Shown: positions 1 through 5,270 of the stretch, one piece after another
Numbering within the stretch: position 1 is the stretch's first letter
Layout of the letters: each line of letters opens with the position of its first letter
Assembly: GCA_002316215.1 (NCBI GenBank)
Contig: DCDB01000166.1
Location: forward strand, 1-7,298
DNA length: 7,298 nucleotides
Reading direction: 5' to 3'
DNA from: Lachnospiraceae bacterium UBA1066
Lineage (GTDB): Bacteria > Bacillota > Clostridia > Lachnospirales > Lachnospiraceae
Position numbers and translations under genes: made by a program
Notes under the pieces: generated by a model
Told to the model about the DNA's origin: nothing
The model's database searches: none
Seen by the model: the letters and a program-made list of their open reading frames with translations, nothing else

Positions 1-1495
1 CGGCAACCTTAAAGTCCATATCTCCAAAGAAATCTTCAAGGCCCTGGATATCAGTCAGGACGAGATAATCGTCATCCGTATCTCCGGTTACAAGTCCGCA
101 GGAAATGCCTGCCACATCCTTCTTGATCGGAACGCCGGCAGCCATAAGGGCCATAGAAGAAGCGCAGATCGAAGCCTGGGAGGTTGAGCCGTTGGACTCA
201 AATGTTTCTGAAACCGCACGGATAGCGTACGGGAATTCTTCCTTTGACGGGAGAACCGGAATAAGTGCTCTCTCAGCAAGCGCGCCATGACCGATCTCAC
301 GTCTCCCCGGTCCTCTCGACGGCTTTGTCTCGCCGACAGAATAAGACGGGAAATTGTACTGATGCATATATCTTGCTTCTGTAATATAAGGATCAAGGCC
401 TTCGATTTTCTGAGCCTCTGAAAGAGGCGCAAGCGTTACGCAGTCACAAATCTGCGTCTGTCCGCGTGTAAACATAGCCGAACCGTGGGCTCTCGGGATA
501 AGGTCTACCTCCGCAGCCAGAGGACGGATTTCCGTTATGGCACGGCCGTCCGGACGCTTATGGTCCTTCAGGATCATTTTACGCACGGTCTTCTTCTCAT
601 AGCGATACAGCGCATCGTCAACAAGCGCCATCCAATCGGTATTGTCGCCGTATTTTTCCTCAAACTTTGCACGGACTCCGGCAACGTTGTTTTCACGTGT
701 CTGCTTGTCGTCCGTAAATACAACCGTTTCCATTTCTTCCGGCGGACAGATTTCATACAGGGCATCATTGAGTTCCTGCGGGATTTCATAATGCTGGTAA
801 TCAGACTTCGGTTTTCCGCATTCAGCGATAATCTGATCGAAGAACTTTATAATCTCCTTATTAACCTCATCGCACTTATAAATAGCTTCAACCATCTTGT
901 CTTCCGGAATCTCTTTCGCGCCGGCTTCGATCATGATGACCTTATCGCGCGTAGAAGCAACCGTCAGGGCAAGATCCGATTTCGCTTTTTCTTCATAACC
1001 GGGATTAACGATGAACTCATCGTTTATAAGCCCGAGCTGCGTCATGGCGCAGGGCCCGTCAAAAGGAATATCTGAAATGCATGTGGCAAGTGCCGATCCC
1101 AGCATAGCCGGGATTTCCGGATCGCAGGACGGTTCAACCGACATAACCAGATTGTTCAGCGTCACGTCATTTCTGTAATCCTTCGGGAAAAGAGGACGCA
1201 TCGGGCGGTCAATGACACGGCTTGTCAGTACGGAATGCGTACTGGCCTTGCCTTCGCGTTTGTTGAAGCCTCCCGGAAACTTTCCGACAGCATACATTTT
1301 TTCTTCAAATTCAACTGACAGCGGAAAGAAATCGATTCCCTCCCTTGGTGCTTTGGAAGCCGTTGCGGTCGATAAAACGACTGTTTCCCCATAGTGCATG
1401 AAGCAGCATCCGTTCGCCTGCTTGCCGACACGTCCGATATCAACTGTCAGCTTTTTCCCGCCGATTTCCATAGAATAACTTTTATAATCTCCCAT
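1..1495 (-). CDS. pnp: Polyribonucleotide nucleotidyltransferase (PNPase), 3' end cut by window
   Basis: This is a phosphorolytic 3'-to-5' exoribonuclease that degrades mRNA to nucleoside diphosphates and can add tails in reverse. The frame is open for 498 codons from an ATG and runs off the window; family members are about 700 residues. Visible parts are the first RNase PH-like domain (about 10-145, with RPMRPLFP at 97-104), the helical linker domain (about 150-310) and most of the second RNase PH-like domain. In the second domain, GSAMFTRGQTQ (338-348) and GPGRREIGHG (395-404) form the phosphate/RNA site. EDFFGDMDFK (487-496) supplies D488, D494 and K496, which match the metal-binding and catalytic residues D486, D492 and K494 of the E. 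coli enzyme. The C-terminal KH and S1 RNA-binding domains would lie outside the window. The start is supported by a purine-rich AGAAGGAAGGAAG just upstream (1497-1509). The gene follows rpsO after a terminator, so it may have its own promoter. No stop or frameshift was seen. Confidence 0.97.
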   Translation of the reverse strand, partial: MGDYKSYSMEIGGKKLTVDIGRVGKQANGCCFMHYGETVVLSTATASKAPREGIDFFPLSVEFEEKMYAVGKFPGGFNKREGKASTHSVLTSRVIDRPMRPLFPKDYRNDVTLNNLVMSVEPSCDPEIPAMLGSALATCISDIPFDGPCAMTQLGLINDEFIVNPGYEEKAKSDLALTVASTRDKVIMIEAGAKEIPEDKMVEAIYKCDEVNKEIIKFFDQIIAECGKPKSDYQHYEIPQELNDALYEICPPEEMETVVFTDDKQTRENNVAGVRAKFEEKYGDNTDWMALVDDALYRYEKKTVRKMILKDHKRPDGRAITEIRPLAAEVDLIPRAHGSAMFTRGQTQICDCVTLAPLSEAQKIEGLDPYITEARYMHQYNFPSYSVGETKPSRGPGRREIGHGALAERALIPVLPSKEEFPYAIRAVSETFESNGSTSQASICASSMALMAAGVPIKKDVAGISCGLVTGDTDDDYLVLTDIQGLEDFFGDMDFKVA

Positions 1496-1521
1496 TCTTC
1501 CTTCCTTCTGGCCGATTGGCC

Positions 1522-1551
1522 TTAATACATATTAAAATATTAGGAAGCCAA
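1522..1551 (-). promoter_or_regulatory. Weak candidate promoter for pnp
   Basis: On the minus strand, TTGGCT (1551-1546, four of six matches to TTGACA) lies 18 bases upstream of TATTAA (1527-1522, four of six matches to TATAAT), in very AT-rich DNA. Initiation would be near 1515, giving a leader of about 20 bases before the pnp ATG. A terminator upstream after rpsO makes a separate pnp promoter plausible, but both boxes are poor matches and the AT-rich context offers other pairings. The -10 box is also half of a perfect dyad, TTAATA-TG-TATTAA (1535-1522), which could be an operator or just part of the AT-rich sequence. Confidence 0.25.
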
Positions 1552-1567
1552 AATTTTTTCGGTTTCC
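1543..1567 (-). other. Imperfect hairpin upstream of pnp
   Basis: On the minus strand, GGAAACC (1567-1561) faces GGCTTCC (1549-1543) with a single A-C mismatch. The inner bases extend the stem through a G-U and an A/T stack to a three-base loop, so about nine to ten of eleven positions pair. If the rpsO transcript reads through its terminator, this hairpin would sit in the pnp 5' leader. In E. coli, a leader stem between rpsO and pnp is cut by RNase III and used for PNPase autoregulation. The same role here is only an inference, and the stem is much shorter than the E. coli one. It is followed by mixed A/T sequence rather than a clean T run, so it is not a convincing terminator. Confidence 0.4.
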
Positions 1568-1614
1568 ATGATGTTCCGGGCTGCCGCACTGCTATGCAAT
1601 CCATGCATTCCCGA

Positions 1615-1644
1615 TATATAAAACAAGGGCAGGAAACCCTGCCC
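1615..1644 (-). terminator. Rho-independent terminator after rpsO
   Basis: On the minus strand, a perfect seven-base-pair GC-rich stem, GGGCAGG (1644-1638) and CCTGCCC (1633-1627), closes a four-base GTTT loop. It is followed directly by the T-rich tract TTGTTTTATAT. The stem begins eight bases past the last base of the rpsO stop codon. This is the standard form of an intrinsic terminator. It should end or reduce the transcript that starts upstream of rpsO and partly separate rpsO from pnp. The T tract is interrupted by one G, so some read-through into pnp is likely. Confidence 0.85.
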
Positions 1645-1652
1645 CGGTTCTT

Positions 1653-1919
1653 TTACTTTCTGAGTCCTAACTTTTCAATAAGCGCACGATAACGCTCGAT
1701 GTCTTTCCCCTTAAGATACTCAAGAAGATTGCGTCTCTGTCCTACCATCTTAAGAAGTCCTCTTCTTGAATGGTGGTCTTTTGCATGCGATCTTAAGTGT
1801 TCCGTCAGCTCGTTGATTCTTTCCGTAAGGACAGCTACCTGAACTTCCGGCGAACCGGTGTCGCCTTCCGAGCGCGCGTATTCTTTCATAATTTCCTGTT
1901 TCTTTTCTTTCGTAATCAT
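1653..1919 (-). CDS. rpsO: 30S ribosomal protein S15
   Basis: S15 is an early-binding protein of the small subunit. It binds the three-way junction of helices 20, 21 and 22 in 16S rRNA, starts assembly of the platform, and contributes to a bridge with the 50S subunit. The product is 88 residues, the normal size, and is collinear with the family over its whole length. Hallmarks are GDTGSPEVQ (19-27) and HAKDHHSRRGLL (45-56), which carries the conserved rRNA-binding His, Asp and Ser. The end LIEKLGLRK is typical. The ATG at 1919 is chosen because it begins the canonical MITKEKKQE sequence and follows a perfect AAGGAGG at a five-base spacing. An in-frame ATG 13 codons upstream has no ribosome binding site and would add residues foreign to the family. 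The gene has its own promoter and leader upstream and a terminator downstream. Confidence 0.98.
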   Translation of the reverse strand: MITKEKKQEIMKEYARSEGDTGSPEVQVAVLTERINELTEHLRSHAKDHHSRRGLLKMVGQRRNLLEYLKGKDIERYRALIEKLGLRK

Positions 1920-2021
1920 TTTTTCCTCCTTAGGGAACCTTATTGTCGTGCCTGTCATCAGGAGAAGGCTGGAGTATCCGAACTCCGGATGAAGGTGTTT
2001 TCTTCTGCAAATCCGCAGCGT
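1920..2021 (-). promoter_or_regulatory. Structured 5' leader of rpsO, candidate S15 autoregulatory RNA
   Basis: The predicted transcript start near 2021 gives a leader of about 100 bases before the S15 ATG. On the minus strand it can form a hairpin CTGCG-GATT-TGCAG (2018-2005). Two mutually exclusive hairpins follow: ATCCG-GAGTT-CGGAT (1990-1976) and GGAGT-TCGGAT-ACTCC (1986-1971). In addition, TTCTCCT (1966-1960) can pair with AGGAGGA (1930-1924), covering the Shine-Dalgarno sequence. S15 is known to repress its own translation in several bacteria through leader structures that differ between lineages. The features here suit that role, but the pairings were found by eye without energy calculation or comparative support. 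Confidence 0.45.
1925..1931 (-). promoter_or_regulatory. Strong ribosome binding site of rpsO
   Basis: AAGGAGG matches the anti-Shine-Dalgarno sequence perfectly and is separated from the ATG at 1919 by AAAAA. It fixes the S15 start at 1919 rather than the upstream in-frame ATG at 1958. The core AGGAGG can also pair with TCTCCT (1965-1960) in the leader, so the site may be masked in one fold of the mRNA. Confidence 0.9.
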
Positions 2022-2026
2022 TTTTT

Positions 2027-2056
2027 AGTATAGCATAGTTGTTCAGATAAAGTCAA
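2027..2056 (-). promoter_or_regulatory. Sigma-70/sigma-A type promoter of rpsO
   Basis: On the minus strand, TTGACT (2056-2051, five of six consensus bases) is followed after 18 bases by TATACT (2032-2027, five of six). TG one base before the -10 box makes it an extended -10 element (TGC-TATACT). Transcription should start in the run of A at about 2026-2021. The promoter lies in the gap between ribF and rpsO, with the -35 box about ten bases past the ribF stop codon. It would give rpsO (and, by read-through, pnp) expression independent of the upstream infB-ribF transcript. Confidence 0.82.
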
Positions 2057-2065
2057 GGAAGAGCA

Positions 2066-2986
2066 CTATCTGCTTTGTCCATTTTCCGGAAAAAAAGCTT
2101 TTCCTGACTCGCGGTCCTTTTCAATCTGTATTTTCAGCGCCTCAAGAGACGCGAATTTCTTTTCCGGACGCAGAAAATGCAAAAGCTCCACTTTCTGTTT
2201 TTCTCCGTACAGATCGGTGCTCTCGTCGCAGCCGTAAAGATACGTCTCAACGCCTACGAACTGTCCGTCCACAGTCGGCTTCGTCCCGATGTCGGTAATG
2301 CCGCAGTAGCTCCTGCCGCCGACTGCGGAACGCACCGCATATACGCCATTCGGCGGAAGAAGTTTATCCTTCCCGGGAATAAGGTTGGCCGTCGGAAATC
2401 CCAGCGTCCTTCCGATTTTTTTACCATGCAGGACGGGACCTGTAACAAAGAACGGATATCCGAGCATCTCCCCTACGCGTTCCATTTCACCCTTCTCAAG
2501 GCACTTTCTGATACGCGTACTGGAAATCTCTCTTCCGTGATCCGTGACGCGCGATATCACTTCCACCCTGAAACCGTACTGCTTCCCCAGCTTCCGCAGA
2601 AGTTCCGTATCTCCCATACGCTTATATCCAAAATGAAAATCCGGTCCAACCGCAATATACGCGGCGTGCAGTCCCTGCACCAGGATATCCTTTACAAAGT
2701 CTTCCGCTTCCGTAGTGATTATTTCAGGAACAAAAGGACATTCGATCAGGCAGTCCACGCCTATCTCCTCCAGCATTGCACGGCGTTCTTCTTTGGTCAG
2801 CAGAGTCGCCGAAGCTGCGTCAAAGGAAAAGACCACGGTTTCTGCGCCTCTGTTTTCTTCATTTTTATATTTCTGTATACTGTCCACCAGCGCACGGTGG
2901 CCGCGGTGAACGCCGTCGAACTTTCCGAGCGTAATGGCGCACGGCCCCGGTCTGCTGAATTTTATCGTGTCATATATTACGTGCAT
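2066..2986 (-). CDS. ribF: Bifunctional riboflavin kinase/FAD synthetase (FMN adenylyltransferase)
   Basis: This cytoplasmic enzyme phosphorylates riboflavin to FMN and then adenylylates FMN to FAD. The product is 306 residues, the usual bacterial size. The N-terminal nucleotidyltransferase domain (about 1-180) has GKFDGVHRGH (21-30), with the HxGH-type nucleotide-binding motif, then VGPDFHFG (113-120) and ISSTRIR (155-161). The C-terminal kinase domain has GRTLGFPTANL (192-202), with the PTAN Mg-ATP motif, GTKPTVDG (234-241) and the expected catalytic glutamate E247 in VETYL. The ATG follows GGAG at a normal spacing. The gene sits 44 bases after truB and is probably co-transcribed with it. 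Placement between truB and rpsO is common in Bacillota although flavin synthesis has no direct link to translation. No FMN riboswitch is present in the short upstream gap. Confidence 0.97.
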   Translation of the reverse strand: MHVIYDTIKFSRPGPCAITLGKFDGVHRGHRALVDSIQKYKNEENRGAETVVFSFDAASATLLTKEERRAMLEEIGVDCLIECPFVPEIITTEAEDFVKDILVQGLHAAYIAVGPDFHFGYKRMGDTELLRKLGKQYGFRVEVISRVTDHGREISSTRIRKCLEKGEMERVGEMLGYPFFVTGPVLHGKKIGRTLGFPTANLIPGKDKLLPPNGVYAVRSAVGGRSYCGITDIGTKPTVDGQFVGVETYLYGCDESTDLYGEKQKVELLHFLRPEKKFASLEALKIQIEKDRESGKAFFPENGQSR

Positions 2987-2997
2987 GTTAAACTCCG

Positions 2998-3020
2998 TTA
3001 TTTCAGAATTTGTGAAATAA
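2998..3020 (-). repeat. Perfect 8-bp inverted repeat in front of ribF
   Basis: TTATTTCA (3020-3013) and TGAAATAA (3005-2998) are perfect complements around a seven-base loop, CAAATTC. They lie in the 44-base gap between truB and ribF. The repeat ends two bases before the ribF Shine-Dalgarno GGAG (2996-2993). It has no T tract after it and so does not look like a terminator. It could be a weak RNA hairpin near the ribosome binding site or a protein-binding dyad. It is AT-rich, so a chance origin is possible. Confidence 0.5.
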
Positions 3021-3030
3021 TCTGATTTCT

Positions 3031-3957
3031 TCAGGAGCCGTCCTGTACCGGATCGTAAAACATTTTCACAAGACGGAAGCTTTCTCCTGACCTGCGATAA
3101 ATGCCGATAAACTCGTTCGTTGACGAATAGACGCGGGCTTCGCAGCCGTCCGGAATCCCGGCGCCCTCTTCGGCGGAAAAGCTGTTCCCGTTATAAAGCG
3201 CAAGATTAATTTCCGGCCTGGCAATGACTTCCGGCTTATCCTCAAAAAATGAATCCAGCGGTTTGACAAAGCTGTACGGTACAGCCGCATTGGAAGTCAC
3301 ACCGTCTTCTTTTTCTTTCAGTGCTGCAATCTCAGAAAGTGTCAGGCTGTCGGAAAGGCAAAAGTTCCCTACCCTCGTCCTGATCAGTGAAGACATGCAG
3401 GCCCCGCAGCCCAGACGTTTTCCGGCATCCGCGCAGAGCGTACGGATGTAGGCTCCTTTTGTGCAGGTTACTTCAAACCGGATTTTCGGCAGGGCTGTAT
3501 CCAGTATTTTTATATCCGAAAACTCTACTTCCCGCGGCACCCGTTCAACTTCGATTCCCCGTCTCGCCAGATCACAGAGTTTGCGTCCGCCGATCTTAAC
3601 GGCGGAATACATCGGCGGAGTCTGCTTCTGGACGCCATCAAACGAAGAAAGGACGGCAGCCGCCTCCGAAGCCGTCGCCGTCACTTCATTTTCCTCCAGG
3701 ATCTTTCCTGTCGTATCTTCCGTATCCGTAACAATTCCGAAAAGTATTTCTGCCTGATAGGTTTTAGTTCCTCCGGATATCATGTCGACAAGGCGCGTGG
3801 CCTTGCCAAGGCAAACAGGCAGGACGCCTTCCGCATCCGGATCCAGCGTTCCCGTGTGTCCCATCTTCCGCTGCCCCAGGATCCGCCGCAGGCGTGCAAT
3901 GACGTCGAACGAGGTCATTCCTTTTTCTTTGCGCACGTTTACTACGCCGTTAATCAT
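3031..3957 (-). CDS. truB: tRNA pseudouridine(55) synthase
   Basis: TruB isomerises U55 in the T-loop of nearly all elongator tRNAs to pseudouridine and also acts as a tRNA-folding chaperone. The product is 308 residues, normal for the family. The N-terminal sequence VNVRKEKGMTSFDV (6-19) is typical. GHTGTLDPDAEGVLP (33-47) holds the catalytic aspartate D39. KTYQAE (65-70) carries the active-site tyrosine Y67, QTPPMYSAVKIGG (112-124) is the substrate-binding segment, and KGAYIRTL (167-174) and LIRTRVGNF (191-199) complete the fold. The C-terminal stretch from about 230 resembles the small PUA-like domain of Firmicute TruB. The start codon overlaps the end of nrnA by eight bases. The only Shine-Dalgarno-like sequence, AAAGGA (3965-3960), is just two bases from the ATG, which favours translational coupling to nrnA. 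Confidence 0.97.
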   Translation of the reverse strand: MINGVVNVRKEKGMTSFDVIARLRRILGQRKMGHTGTLDPDAEGVLPVCLGKATRLVDMISGGTKTYQAEILFGIVTDTEDTTGKILEENEVTATASEAAAVLSSFDGVQKQTPPMYSAVKIGGRKLCDLARRGIEVERVPREVEFSDIKILDTALPKIRFEVTCTKGAYIRTLCADAGKRLGCGACMSSLIRTRVGNFCLSDSLTLSEIAALKEKEDGVTSNAAVPYSFVKPLDSFFEDKPEVIARPEINLALYNGNSFSAEEGAGIPDGCEARVYSSTNEFIGIYRRSGESFRLVKMFYDPVQDGS

Positions 3958-4918
3958 GTTCCTTTGACACTTTCTCCTGGATGACGCCCATCAGATTATT
4001 AATTACGTCATGATCCGTTCCGTACATTGTGCAGCCTGCAGCGCGGATATGTCCGCCGCCTTCAAACGCCGCAGCAATTTCAGAAACATCTATATCACTG
4101 TTGCTCCGAAGGGAGACTTTATATACCTGAGGTTCACATTCGTAAATGAAAACCGCCACTTCGACTCCCTTTGTAAGGCGCAGCTGGGCGACAATCCCGT
4201 CCAGGTCTTTCTGTGTAACATCATAAAACGCCATGTCACGGTGAGTAACTGTTCCCACGATAACCCTGCCGTCCAGCATAAGCACGCTTTCAAGAAGGGT
4301 CCGTCCCAGAATCTGGTTTTCCCTATGGGTACGGATATTGAACGAATTATCGATGATGCTGCAAAAATCAATGCCCTTCTTCATCAGGGCTGCCGCAACT
4401 GTCATCGTGTACGGGGAAGTATTCTTATATTGAAACACTCCCGTATCATGGATAATGCCTGTATATAGCGCTTCTGCGCAATCCTTATCGATTTTTTCAT
4501 CTTCAAGCAGCCCGTAAAGCACTTCCGCCGAAGAGCTTGCCTCCGGGACAATAATATTCACGTCCGCGAAGCCTGTATTGCTGATGTGATGATCGATACA
4601 CACTGATTTCTTCGCCAAAGGAAGGAGATTCCCTGCAACAGCAATACGTTCTTTCTCACTGGCATCGCAGGAAATGAAAAGATCCACGCTCTCATCCGCC
4701 GGGGTTTCAGAAATCATTTTGTCGCAGCCTTTCAGGAACAAAAGAGCCGCCTTCGGCTCCTCAAGATAAAGCTTCACGTCTATCAGCGGATAATTCTTTT
4801 TAATATAAAGATAAAGCGCGGTATTTGTTCCGATGCAGTCTCCGTCCGGACGGACATGGCCCGCAATGGCCGCAGTATGCACTTCATTTGTCAGCAGATC
4901 ACTCAGTTTTTCCATCAT
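3950..4918 (-). CDS. nrnA: Bifunctional oligoribonuclease/pAp phosphatase, DHH family
   Basis: NrnA hydrolyses short RNA oligonucleotides (nanoRNA) and dephosphorylates 3'-phosphoadenosine 5'-phosphate. It takes the place of Orn in many Bacillota. The product is 322 residues, as expected. The DHH domain has GHVRPDGDCIGT (20-31, with metal ligands H21, D25 and D27), SCDAS (83-87, D85), the signature DHH (109-111) and GIIHDTG (154-160, D158). The DHHA1 domain ends with GGGHIRAAG (287-295), which binds substrate. Two ATG codons stand in tandem at 4918 and 4915. The AGAGGA upstream (4926-4921) is two bases from the first and five from the second, so the true start may be 4915 (321 residues). The gene overlaps the end of rbfA by 20 (or 17) bases and the start of truB by 8. 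A pAp-only or c-di-AMP-linear-product role within the DHH family cannot be excluded from sequence alone. Confidence 0.94.
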   Translation of the reverse strand: MMEKLSDLLTNEVHTAAIAGHVRPDGDCIGTNTALYLYIKKNYPLIDVKLYLEEPKAALLFLKGCDKMISETPADESVDLFISCDASEKERIAVAGNLLPLAKKSVCIDHHISNTGFADVNIIVPEASSSAEVLYGLLEDEKIDKDCAEALYTGIIHDTGVFQYKNTSPYTMTVAAALMKKGIDFCSIIDNSFNIRTHRENQILGRTLLESVLMLDGRVIVGTVTHRDMAFYDVTQKDLDGIVAQLRLTKGVEVAVFIYECEPQVYKVSLRSNSDIDVSEIAAAFEGGGHIRAAGCTMYGTDHDVINNLMGVIQEKVSKEHD

Positions 4919-5270
4919 TTTCCTCTTTTACCACGCTGTCGATGAGCTTCGACATTTCAATGCCGCGTTCTATAGAACGATCCAGCACAAATGTGAGCTC
5001 GGGCGTATTCCGGAGATTCAGCGTATGGGCCAGCTCGCGGCGTATATAGCCTTCCGCACTGCGCAGACCTTCCATCGTTTCCTTCTTCGCCTGTTCATCT
5101 CCAAGCACGCTGACATAGACCTTGCACGTCTTAAGATCCGTTGCCACGACAGCGTCCATGACCGATGTCATAACATCGATACGCGGATCCTTGAGGTCAC
5201 GCAGGATCATTGAAAGCTCATGCGCAACCTCTTCATTTATCCGCAGGTTTTTAGTACTGTTTTTTTTCAT
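4899..5270 (-). CDS. rbfA: 30S ribosome-binding factor A
   Basis: RbfA is a small KH-like protein that binds the immature 30S subunit near the 16S rRNA 5' region and helps its late maturation, notably at low temperature. The product is 123 residues, the normal length. Features seen are the N-terminal helix with RINEEVAHELSMILRDLKDPR (11-31), the central strands VYVSVLGDE (52-60), and EGYIRRELAHTLNLRNTPELTF (73-94), which carries the conserved RRELA/LR.TPEL pattern. DRSIERG (97-103) near the end is also typical. The ATG overlaps the infB stop codon in the arrangement ATGA, and AGAGGTG about eight bases upstream, inside infB, serves as ribosome binding site. Codons 2-4 contain a run of eight A, the longest homopolymer in the gene. 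The placement directly after infB is the rule in many bacteria. Confidence 0.95.
   Translation of the reverse strand: MKKNSTKNLRINEEVAHELSMILRDLKDPRIDVMTSVMDAVVATDLKTCKVYVSVLGDEQAKKETMEGLRSAEGYIRRELAHTLNLRNTPELTFVLDRSIERGIEMSKLIDSVVKEENDGKTE

Noticed and set aside
485..1075. Plus-strand open frame of 196 codons opposite pnp
   Set aside because: It is antisense to the conserved PNPase coding sequence and its residues look like a shadow translation rich in Phe, Arg and Leu with no recognisable domain.
1543..1567. Second terminator in front of pnp
   Set aside because: The stem has an internal mismatch and is followed by mixed A/T sequence rather than a T run, so it is described only as a hairpin.
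1920..1958. Upstream in-frame ATG that would extend S15 by 13 residues
   Set aside because: It has no ribosome binding site, the extra residues do not occur in the S15 family, and the ATG at 1919 has a perfect AAGGAGG.
2177..3025. Long plus-strand open frame of 282 codons opposite ribF
   Set aside because: It lies almost wholly on the antisense strand of a clear ribF gene, its translation shows no family motif, and there is no ribosome binding site or promoter that I can support.
2987..3030. FMN riboswitch in front of ribF
   Set aside because: The gap is only 44 bases, too short for the FMN aptamer, and none of its conserved segments is seen.
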